From Clostridia bacterium (lineage in GTDB: Bacteria; Bacillota_A; Clostridia; Oscillospirales; CAG-272), in NCBI GenBank assembly GCA_017414585.1, contig JAFQLN010000197.1, forward strand, positions 1-5,008: a stretch of DNA of 5,008 nt. The letters run 5' to 3'. Below, one piece after another: positions 1 through 5,008 of the stretch. The translations under genes were made by a program, and so were the position numbers. Positions within the stretch are counted from its first letter, which is position 1; each line of letters starts with the position of its first letter. The notes under the pieces are model-generated. The model saw only the letters and a list, made by a program, of their open reading frames with translations, was not told the origin of the DNA and ran no database searches.

Positions 1-288
1 CTCATGCCGAACCCGAAGGCTGGTACTGTTACCATGGATGTTGCCAAGGCTGTAGAAGAAGCTAAGGCCGGTAAGATCGAATACCGTCTTGACAAGACCA
101 ACATCATCCACTGCCCCATCGGCAAGGCTTCCTTCGGTATCGAAAAGCTTTCCGAAAACTTCAACACCCTCGTTGGCGCTGTTATCAAGGCTCGTCCTGC
201 AGCTGCTAAGGGTCAGTACATCAAGAGCTGCGTAGTTGCATCCACGATGGGCCCTGGCATCAAGGTTAACACCGCTAAGCTTGGTTAA
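1..288 (+). CDS. rplA: 50S ribosomal protein L1, C-terminal part (gene begins before the window)
   Basis: Large-subunit ribosomal protein L1, which binds 23S rRNA in the mobile L1 stalk near the E site; in many bacteria it also represses translation of its own mRNA. The frame is open from base 1 (Leu-Met-Pro-Asn-Pro-Lys) and ends at TAA 286-288, so about 95 residues of a usual ~230 are present. Recognisable L1 signatures are [10 protein letters not shown] at the start, then [20 protein letters not shown], the [13 protein letters not shown] block, and the near-terminal [10 protein letters not shown]. The ATG at base 4 is an internal Met, not a start. Codon use is strongly biased (GCT, GTT, AAG), as expected for a highly expressed ribosomal gene and unlike the - strand genes that follow. 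A terminator follows 17 bases after the stop, and no rplJ comes next on this strand. Confidence 0.97.
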   Translation, partial: LMPNPKAGTVTMDVAKAVEEAKAGKIEYRLDKTNIIHCPIGKASFGIEKLSENFNTLVGAVIKARPAAAKGQYIKSCVVASTMGPGIKVNTAKLG

Positions 289-305
289 TCAAAAAGTCAA
301 CACAG

Positions 306-342
306 AAAAAGCGATTCTGCACAAACGCGGAACCGCTTTTTT
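306..342 (+). terminator. Intrinsic terminator of rplA
   Basis: Arms 306-320 and 327-341 pair around the loop ACAAAC (321-326). The 15-position stem has one A/C mismatch (314/333) and one U-G wobble (318/329). The descending arm ends in six T (337-342), followed by G and three more T. It lies 17 bases after the rplA stop. The ascending arm begins with five A, so the structure could partly stop transcription arriving on the other strand too. Confidence 0.9.
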
Positions 343-364
343 GTTTACTTATTCCCTGTAAAGC

Positions 365-402
365 AAATGCCCGTGCTTCTTTTCACACAAGCATGGGCAT
401 TT
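365..402 (-). terminator. Hairpin between convergent genes, probable terminator of the phosphatase-LamG gene
   Basis: Arms 365-378 and 389-402 form a 14-position stem around a 10-base loop. Thirteen pairs are perfect. The remaining position (373/394) is a G-U wobble if read on + and an A-C mismatch if read on -. It sits 13 bases beyond the stop of the - strand gene. The T tract is short on both strands (TTTT at 400-403 on +, TTTGCTTT on -), so it is weaker than the 306-342 hairpin and may work in both directions or just protect an mRNA 3' end. Confidence 0.65.
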
Positions 403-415
403 TATGCAGCGGCGA

Positions 416-1951
416 TTATACGCCGTAGAATTCCTTCAGAGCGGCAATATCATCATCGGTCAGCACACGATCCACGATCACCATCTCGTCAAGCAGTGCG
501 GAAAGATGGTGCTTATATTCTCCCGTACCGTCCTGTCCGATGCACAGAGGCAGTTCGGTGTCAAAAGATTCGCCGCGGAACTCTTCTTTGAGCGGACGGA
601 AAACCATCGGCTCGAAGTCAACGGAAAAACCTACAGCATTGGCTTCTCTGTCGACGGAACCGACCACATACACCCAGCCATCATTATAATCGAGCGGAAG
701 CATAGCAGCAATGTCGCTTCTTTCCTGCCCGTTGCCGTAATTGAAGAACACAGTCGGTCCTCTTACGCCGAAGATGAAGCCGCTGTTTTTGCCGGTAACC
801 CAATTTTTGTTGGAAAGAATCGACGGATCGCCTGCAACACCGCCGGTCTTGAGCCAGAGCGCAATGGAAAAGCTGTTCTTACCGGGCTTGAAGGACTCTG
901 CGGTCAGACAGCCGTCGTCAAAACGCATACTCTTTCCGAAATACCCATCCAGATAGTAGAACTTGCCTGCTGCTTCTGCGGGCATCTTGCCGGTCTTCTC
1001 GGCATTGTCATCGTCAAAGGGGAAATAGGCTTTCACGCAGTCCTCGCCGAGAACAGAAACAACAGTCGGTTCCGGCGTGGGTGTGCTTTCGTGCGTTCTG
1101 TGTGCACAGGTATATGCAACCTGATATACAGGGCGTTCGCCGGCAGTTACGCCTTCAAATACGCCGCTCGGCACCATGGAAGTCCAGCTTTCCGGCTGTT
1201 CATATCCGAGTGCATACAGAACGACAGAGGCACTGTCACGAATCTGCATATCCGCAGCCGCCCCGCCCTTCTGCACCGTCCTGCCGCTGAGTGCGTACAT
1301 AACGAGCATTTCGGCATCGGTTTCCCCGCCGTGCGAACAGCGGAATCCGCCGTGGTCAGCCGTTACGATAAACAGAGTATCTTCGATAAAGCCGCGCTTT
1401 TCGTATGCTTCCCATATCCGTCCGATGTATCCGTCGGTAATCGTGATCTGATCGAGATGCGCCTTGGTGCCGTAATCGTTTCTGTGTCCTGCGCCATCCA
1501 CTTCATCAAACTGGACGAAGAGGAATTTCGGATCGTGTTCTTCGAGATACGCGCAGATTCTATCCGTCAGTTCCGCATCGCGCGCGGTATCCTTGTAAAC
1601 ACCCAGATCATTTTCAATAATACCAAAATTGATAGGATTCCAGTTGCAGAACGATGCCAGTTCGCAGTCCGGATCGTTTTCACGGATCACGCGGAATGCA
1701 CTCGGGAACAGCGATTTCGTATCGTAGGGAATCGAAGAACAAATCCCGTTGGTCAGTCTGTGCATATCGGGGGTAACGCCGTGAAGCATGGAGCCCCAGC
1801 ACTCCGCACTGATGGACGGTTTGGATGTATAGACATCATAAGCAACAGAACCGTCCCTGAAAATTCTGTCCAGATTCGGTGTATCCGCATTGCGGAAAAA
1901 ATTGCCTGCACCGTCCACACCGATGAGTGCGACACGTTTATAAGCTGCCAT
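416..1951 (-). CDS. Alkaline-phosphatase-superfamily hydrolase (type I phosphodiesterase-like) with C-terminal LamG domain
   Basis: A 511-residue predicted metal-dependent phosphomonoesterase or phosphodiesterase; substrate unknown. Residues 1-268 show the alkaline phosphatase fold in order: Asp13 in VALIGVDGAG (metal), Ser48 in KPSISAECWGSMLHGVTP at the nucleophile position (Thr in most ENPP-type enzymes), Asp152 and His156 in FDEVDGAGH, Asp199-His200 in VTADHGG, and His207. No sulfatase CxPxR motif is present, so a sulfatase is unlikely. A Pro/Thr-rich linker (about 288-297) leads to a concanavalin-like LamG (Laminin_G_3) domain at about 305-511, with typical SIALWLKT, LSNKNW, SGFIFG, LCIGQDG and the closing DEMVIVDRVLTDDDI. 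Start chosen at 1951 because GGGAGG lies six bases upstream; an in-frame ATG at 1975 has no comparable site. No signal peptide or membrane segment is seen from either start, odd for a LamG protein. It has its own promoter. The family assignment is firm, the reaction is not. Confidence 0.88.
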   Translation of the reverse strand: MAAYKRVALIGVDGAGNFFRNADTPNLDRIFRDGSVAYDVYTSKPSISAECWGSMLHGVTPDMHRLTNGICSSIPYDTKSLFPSAFRVIRENDPDCELASFCNWNPINFGIIENDLGVYKDTARDAELTDRICAYLEEHDPKFLFVQFDEVDGAGHRNDYGTKAHLDQITITDGYIGRIWEAYEKRGFIEDTLFIVTADHGGFRCSHGGETDAEMLVMYALSGRTVQKGGAAADMQIRDSASVVLYALGYEQPESWTSMVPSGVFEGVTAGERPVYQVAYTCAHRTHESTPTPEPTVVSVLGEDCVKAYFPFDDDNAEKTGKMPAEAAGKFYYLDGYFGKSMRFDDGCLTAESFKPGKNSFSIALWLKTGGVAGDPSILSNKNWVTGKNSGFIFGVRGPTVFFNYGNGQERSDIAAMLPLDYNDGWVYVVGSVDREANAVGFSVDFEPMVFRPLKEEFRGESFDTELPLCIGQDGTGEYKHHLSALLDEMVIVDRVLTDDDIAALKEFYGV

Positions 1952-1957
1952 AATAAT

Positions 1958-1963
1958 CCTCCC
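1958..1963 (-). promoter_or_regulatory. Ribosome binding site that fixes the phosphatase-LamG start
   Basis: On the - strand GGGAGG is followed by the six-base spacer ATTATT and ATG at 1951. The match and spacing are close to ideal and decide for this start over the in-frame ATG at 1975. Confidence 0.85.
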
Positions 1964-2000
1964 GGAAATATTCAAGTATGTTTAAAATCTATATACTGTT

Positions 2001-2029
2001 ATTGTACACCATGGCTCGCCCAAAGTCAA
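2001..2029 (-). promoter_or_regulatory. SigA-type promoter of the phosphatase-LamG gene
   Basis: On the - strand the -35 box TTGACT (2024-2029) and the -10 box TACAAT (2001-2006) are separated by exactly 17 bases, with five of six matches to consensus in each. Transcription would start near 1994, giving a leader of about 43 bases before the ATG at 1951. The -35 box lies only two bases beyond the T tract of the upstream terminator. Confidence 0.85.
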
Positions 2030-2031
2030 GC

Positions 2032-2069
2032 AAAAAAATGGTTCCTCCGGGTGAAGAAAAACCATTTTT
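2032..2069 (-). terminator. Intrinsic terminator of the 3D protein / serine hydrolase operon
   Basis: Arms 2034-2043 and 2060-2069 pair perfectly over 10 bases (AAAAATGGTT with AACCATTTTT). Read on the - strand, inner wobble pairs can lengthen the stem and the hairpin runs into seven T (2038 down to 2032). It starts 12 bases after the serine hydrolase stop codon. Confidence 0.9.
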
Positions 2070-2081
2070 CAGAGCTGTTAT

Positions 2082-3221
2082 TCAATCCAGACAACTGTAC
2101 AGGACATTTCTGAGTCTGGGAGAAATGATATGTTCCTGATTATTGAGCATATGCTGTGTATACACGAGCGCCAGCCGGTTGTCCGGATCGAGGAGGACAT
2201 ATGTGCCTGCCGCACCGCCCCAGCCAAATTCACCGATCGGACTGAGCCCGCCGCATTTTTCCGGTGAAAGCATGGTGCGTACGCCGTAACCGTAGCCATA
2301 GCCACTGAGCTGACTCCAGTTAAAGTCCTTCATCTGCTGCTCACCGAGCGTGTTCGTTCTCCAGAGTCGGATTGCCGCCGGAGAAAGATACCGGTAGCCG
2401 TTGGCAGCTGTGCCGAAGTTCGCTATGGTATCGGCAAACTTCATGTAATCCGAGCAGCTTGTAACGATGCCTGCGCCGCCGGAATCGTATTCGTCCCCGA
2501 GAATATGTCCGCAGGTGTTGTTCGTCGGCATATATTTGCCAAGCCCGTCATGGTAGTTATACTGTACCGCAAGCCGTTTCATCTTTTCCGCGGACGGCAG
2601 ATTATAGCATGTATCCTCCATTCCGAGCGGATCAAACAGCACTTCGCGCGCATAGTCCTTCAGCCGCTTGCCGGCGATCACTTCAATGAATGCGCCGAGG
2701 ACGTCGTGGCAGAGACTGTACTGCCAGTGTTCGCCCGGCTCAAAGCAGAGCGGATTTTTCGCAATGGCACGGGCTATCTCTCGCGTAGGACAATGTCCGT
2801 TTGTCGCTTTCTTCACTTCTTCGATATGCGGAGAGCTGATATTATAGTCAAAGCCAGCCGTCATGTTGAACAGCTGTCCGACGAGAATCGGCTTTTTCGC
2901 ATCCGTGATTTCTTCCTTCCCGTCCACTGTGCGGCGTATTTTCATATCCTTGAATTCGGGCATATAGTCCGCAAGCGGATCGGTCATGATGAACTTTCCT
3001 TCCTCCAAGAGACGCAATCCGAGGGAGGTTGTGATCACTTTGGATGCCGACCAGAAGAAGTACAGTTCGTCCCCGCGCATCAGACGGTAGTTTTCTTTGT
3101 CTGCATATCCTGCCTGATAGCGGTAAATCTCCTTGTGGTCTTTGAACACGGAGCAGTCGTTGCCCGGAATCCGCCAGTTCACCAGATAATCCTGATACGC
3201 ACGCAGTTTATCGAAATTCAT
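2082..3221 (-). CDS. Serine hydrolase of the class C beta-lactamase / penicillin-binding-like family
   Basis: A 379-residue SxxK serine hydrolase (beta-lactamase family, PF00144 type). Family members include D-alanyl-D-alanine peptidases, EstB-like esterases and class C beta-lactamases, so the substrate cannot be fixed from sequence. Catalytic motifs are Ser58-Ala-Ser-Lys61 (SxxK) in FFWSASKVITTSL, Tyr168-Ser-Leu in GEHWQYSLCHDVLGAFIEV, and Trp334-Gly-Gly in EFGWGGAAGTYVLLDP, the counterpart of the WxG/KTG motif. FDPLGMEDT is a family hallmark. The usual HTSG segment reads MTAG (120-123). No signal peptide or membrane segment is present, so the protein is probably cytosolic, as in many esterase-like members and unlike resistance beta-lactamases. 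AGGAG (3229-3233) lies seven bases before the ATG. The gene begins 17 bases after the 3D-protein stop, with no promoter or terminator between, so the two are very likely co-transcribed. A role in antibiotic resistance is not supported. Confidence 0.9.
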   Translation of the reverse strand: MNFDKLRAYQDYLVNWRIPGNDCSVFKDHKEIYRYQAGYADKENYRLMRGDELYFFWSASKVITTSLGLRLLEEGKFIMTDPLADYMPEFKDMKIRRTVDGKEEITDAKKPILVGQLFNMTAGFDYNISSPHIEEVKKATNGHCPTREIARAIAKNPLCFEPGEHWQYSLCHDVLGAFIEVIAGKRLKDYAREVLFDPLGMEDTCYNLPSAEKMKRLAVQYNYHDGLGKYMPTNNTCGHILGDEYDSGGAGIVTSCSDYMKFADTIANFGTAANGYRYLSPAAIRLWRTNTLGEQQMKDFNWSQLSGYGYGYGVRTMLSPEKCGGLSPIGEFGWGGAAGTYVLLDPDNRLALVYTQHMLNNQEHIISPRLRNVLYSCLD

Positions 3222-3228
3222 ACCGGTT

Positions 3229-3233
3229 CTCCT
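3229..3233 (-). promoter_or_regulatory. Ribosome binding site of the serine hydrolase
   Basis: AGGAG on the - strand, seven bases before the ATG at 3221. It lies wholly inside the 17-base gap after the upstream stop codon, so the hydrolase has its own initiation signal and does not depend on translational coupling. Confidence 0.8.
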
Positions 3234-3238
3234 ATTGA

Positions 3239-4801
3239 TCAGTCAATGTAGTATATTTCCATATCCCAGTGGTAGCCAATGTAAGCAAAATCCGCAAGCT
3301 GGGGATTGTCGTCTGCGATCCAGATGTCGATTTCCCATTCCTTGATCATGGAACCGATATCGGACGCAATGCGCACGCCGAAGTCGTACTTGTCATTTTT
3401 GACGTACAGCTTGGTTCCGAGAGGAATATAGTTCATATCGACAGCAATAACGTTTTCATCCGCCATGGTACCGAGGTAGGTCAGACCTTCAAGATTGTAG
3501 TATGTAGCCGGCACCACCCGTCTGTGCGAGTAGGTATATGTATTGCCGTCCGCACCGGTGAACGATCCGCCTACGCCGAGTTCATACCGCTCCTTCACAG
3601 GCCACTTGGTCGTTTCCTCGGATGCGAGGGTACGGCTGACTTCCACACCGTTGATATATTCAACCGTATATGTGCGCGTAATCACACCTTCCGCCCCCGC
3701 CTGAAGGTAATTGGTTGTTCCGCGCGGAATCGTGTCGATTTCGATGACTTCCGTTTCGTAGGGGATGGTATCCGCAATGCTTTCCGTTGTCCAGATCCGC
3801 TTGTCGATGGCGATCGTGGAGTCCGCCGCAATCACGGTATCGAGGCTGACGGAGGGAACATCCGCGTCGGTCAGTCTGCATCCTGCCTGCGCAAGAAGAT
3901 CGGCAAGCGTGATCGCTTCGGTGACGACGGTTATATCCTCTCTGTCATAAAAATCCAGCGTAACCGTATAGCGGACGGGAACCGGCTCCGTTTCGGGTTC
4001 CGTTTCCGTTTCGATCTCTTCCGTCTCTGCATCCGATTCGGCAGGTTTGTCCGTCTCGTCGGGAACGGGCGCGGTTTCTTCCCCGGTCGGATCAACAGGT
4101 TCGCCGTCTGTTTCGTCGGGGACATATTCCGGTTCGATCGGCTGTGCGTTTGCAGTATGATTTTCGCCGATGGTGATATCCGCCGGCCGGTTTTCCGATG
4201 AAGCAAGATTGGCGGTGATGATCAGCGCGGTCAGAAGCAGAATCAGCGCAACTGCGGATGATACAGCCGTGATATAGAGCTTCTTATGCCTCGATTTCTT
4301 CGCAGTTTCTTCCGCCTCTGTCTGCTGAACTTCTGCCGGCGTCGGCTGTGTTTCCTCGGGCTTTTCCCGTACGGGAATGCCGGCAGTCGGTTTGGGTGCG
4401 GTGGGAACGCGGTCGGTATTCTCCCTGATGCGCACCGGTGCTGCCGTTGCCGCCACGGTATGACGCGCACCCATGATGCGTTCCGCTACAGCGGCAAGAT
4501 TTTCCTCGTCATCTTCTTCGTCTTCCGGTTCATCATAGCCGTCGTTGCCCGGATCATCATCCAGTTCCTCTCGCACTTCTTCGAGTTTCTCTTCGTCCTT
4601 CACATCATCGTCGAGGACATCGTCCAGTTCTTCCCGTATGCCTTCAATTTCTTCTTCACCTGCCGCGTCTTCGTCGAGAACATCTTCCAGTTCATCGCGT
4701 ACGTCTTTCATATCCATCTCTTCGCCGTGCTGGGCGGGGACTGTGTTTTCAGTCTTTTCCTCCTGCGGCGCCAAGAGATCTTTTTCGTTTTTTTCTGACA
4801 T
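3239..4801 (-). CDS. Membrane-anchored DUF348-G5-3D cell-wall protein (YabE-like) with acidic cytoplasmic repeat tail
   Basis: A 520-residue protein, probably acting on peptidoglycan outside the membrane. Residues 1-110 are very acidic and hold three 21-residue repeats starting at 34, 55 and 76. A Pro/Thr-rich part follows to about 165. A basic stretch (KKSRHKK, 168-174) precedes one membrane helix (about 175-200), predicting the N-terminus inside. Then come a Glu/Thr/Pro-rich linker (205-276), a ubiquitin-like DUF348 domain (277-333), a G5 domain (about 341-408) and a C-terminal 3D domain (about 448-520). The 3D domain shows its three aspartates: Asp455 in IAVDMNYIPLGTKLYV, Asp481 in RIASDIG and Asp492 in WEIDIWI. 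B. subtilis YabE has the same DUF348-G5-3D order but three DUF348 copies and no comparable tail. Start 4801 was chosen for the AAAGGA site just upstream; the frame stays open to 4930, but that extension crosses the promoter and lacks a site. It is first in a two-gene operon. Confidence 0.9.
   Translation of the reverse strand: MSEKNEKDLLAPQEEKTENTVPAQHGEEMDMKDVRDELEDVLDEDAAGEEEIEGIREELDDVLDDDVKDEEKLEEVREELDDDPGNDGYDEPEDEEDDEENLAAVAERIMGARHTVAATAAPVRIRENTDRVPTAPKPTAGIPVREKPEETQPTPAEVQQTEAEETAKKSRHKKLYITAVSSAVALILLLTALIITANLASSENRPADITIGENHTANAQPIEPEYVPDETDGEPVDPTGEETAPVPDETDKPAESDAETEEIETETEPETEPVPVRYTVTLDFYDREDITVVTEAITLADLLAQAGCRLTDADVPSVSLDTVIAADSTIAIDKRIWTTESIADTIPYETEVIEIDTIPRGTTNYLQAGAEGVITRTYTVEYINGVEVSRTLASEETTKWPVKERYELGVGGSFTGADGNTYTYSHRRVVPATYYNLEGLTYLGTMADENVIAVDMNYIPLGTKLYVKNDKYDFGVRIASDIGSMIKEWEIDIWIADDNPQLADFAYIGYHWDMEIYYID
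4514..4702 (-). repeat. Three tandem 63-bp coding repeats (21-residue acidic repeat)
   Basis: In the N-terminal tail of the 3D protein, VRDELEDVL, IREELDDVL and VREELDDD begin at residues 34, 55 and 76, exactly 21 residues apart. At DNA level the + strand motif CCAGTTC recurs at 4561, 4624 and 4687, exactly 63 bases apart. The first two copies (4640-4702 and 4577-4639) are well kept. The third (4514-4576) degenerates after about eight residues into an Asp/Glu-rich run. Inside-gene duplication followed by drift is the simplest origin. Confidence 0.8.
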
Positions 4802-4806
4802 GGTTA

Positions 4807-4813
4807 TTCCTTT
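4807..4813 (-). promoter_or_regulatory. Ribosome binding site that fixes the start of the 3D protein
   Basis: On the - strand AAAGGAA is followed by five bases and ATG at 4801. The longer in-frame reading to 4930 would start upstream of the -10 box, so it is not a plausible start. Confidence 0.75.
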
Positions 4814-4874
4814 CCTTCCGTTTTCGATAACCGTGCAGCTGTCCTGTATCGCAAGGGTACAGCAATCTATAGTA

Positions 4875-4903
4875 ATTATACCACAATCCTTCCGAAAGTG
4901 CAA
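4875..4903 (-). promoter_or_regulatory. Extended -10 SigA promoter of the 3D protein / serine hydrolase operon
   Basis: On the - strand the -10 box is a perfect TATAAT (4875-4880) preceded by TGG, an extended -10 element. A weak -35 box TTGCAC (4898-4903) lies 17 bases upstream. Transcription would start near 4868, leaving a leader of about 67 bases before the ATG. The strong extended -10 can make up for the poor -35. Confidence 0.8.
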
Positions 4904-4904
4904 T

Positions 4905-5008
4905 AGGGTGGAAAAACAGGGCAGCAGCATTTACTTTAGAAATTAGAAATTCAATTTGAAGTTAACAAGATGTCTGTCAGGTGAAAAAAGATTTGAACCA
5001 AGCCTTCC
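4905..5008. other. AT-rich intergenic edge with no supportable gene
   Basis: The stretch upstream of the 3D-protein promoter is AT-rich. It contains a small tandem duplication TTAGAAA-TTAGAAA (4936-4949). All three - strand frames meet a stop before the promoter, so any upstream - strand gene would contribute at most a short tail. No convincing + strand start with a ribosome binding site is seen, although the window ends too soon to exclude one. Confidence 0.5.

Noticed and set aside
1952..1975. Eight-residue N-terminal extension of the phosphatase from an ATG at 1975
   Set aside because: The extension would cover the near-perfect GGGAGG site that serves the ATG at 1951.
1975..1995. GTAT...ATAC inverted half-sites in the leader of the phosphatase gene as an operator
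   Set aside because: Only about five bases match in each arm, in an AT-rich region. It matches no operator I know and is expected by chance.
404..2113. A 569-residue open frame on the + strand opposite the phosphatase-LamG gene
   Set aside because: It is the antisense shadow of a gene with clear domains, a promoter and an RBS. It starts inside a hairpin, has no ribosome binding site, crosses the phosphatase promoter and terminator, and its translation matches no family I recognise.
3269..4201. A 310-residue open frame on the + strand inside the 3D-protein gene
   Set aside because: The translation is Arg/Phe/Gly-rich low-complexity antisense of the G5-3D and linker region, with no domain pattern.
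4286..4798. A + strand frame coding a Phe-rich, membrane-like protein
   Set aside because: It is the antisense of the Glu/Asp-rich tail: GAA/GAT runs read as TTC/ATC in reverse, which gives a false hydrophobic protein.
4802..4930. In-frame extension of the 3D protein up to an ATG at 4930
   Set aside because: The extension contains the TATAAT and -35 boxes and has no ribosome binding site at 4930. The start at 4801 has both a leader and an RBS.
4981..5008. GTG at 4981 opening a + strand frame that reads V-K-K-D-L-N-Q-A-F to the window edge
   Set aside because: There is no ribosome binding site upstream and only nine codons are visible, so it cannot be told from chance.
4981..5008. GGTTCAAATC on the - strand, resembling a tRNA T-loop
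   Set aside because: The flanking bases do not form a T stem (most of the five positions fail to pair), and no acceptor or anticodon arm can be placed.

Overview
The window looks like chromosomal DNA of a low-to-mid GC Gram-positive bacterium, most likely an uncultured gut-type member of the Clostridia. Three things point there: an L1 ribosomal protein of Firmicutes type, a membrane-anchored DUF348-G5-3D protein (the YabE domain set of endospore-forming Firmicutes), and strong SigA-like promoters with AGGAGG-type ribosome binding sites. No transposase, phage gene, CRISPR array, tRNA or rRNA is visible. The species assignment is inference.

Layout. Positions 1-288 hold the 3' end of rplA on the + strand, followed by a strong intrinsic terminator (306-342). 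A second hairpin (365-402) closes the convergent gene from the other side. Everything from 416 to 4801 is on the - strand and is read right to left in two transcription units. Unit 1 starts at an extended -10 promoter (4875-4903). It encodes a 520-residue protein with an acidic repeat-bearing cytoplasmic tail, one membrane segment, a wall-spanning linker and DUF348-G5-3D outside the cell. Only 17 bases after it comes a 379-residue SxxK serine hydrolase of the class C beta-lactamase family. The unit ends at an intrinsic terminator (2032-2069). Unit 2 starts at once from its own promoter (2001-2029). It encodes a 511-residue alkaline-phosphatase-superfamily enzyme fused to a C-terminal LamG (concanavalin-like) domain, ending at the 365-402 hairpin.

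How the parts may work together. The 3D protein probably acts on peptidoglycan in the cell wall, and the serine hydrolase belongs to a family that includes D-Ala-D-Ala peptidases and esterases. The tight operon suggests a shared envelope or peptidoglycan-turnover theme, but the hydrolase has no signal peptide, so its substrate is probably intracellular. The phosphatase-LamG protein also lacks an export signal, and its substrate cannot be read from the sequence.

I found no clearly new biological system. The points most worth a second look are the exact 21-residue (three-heptad) acidic repeat in the cytoplasmic tail of the 3D protein, the leaderless phosphatase-LamG fusion, and the absence of rplJ after rplA. 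The last 100 bases (4905-5008) are AT-rich and hold no gene that I can support.
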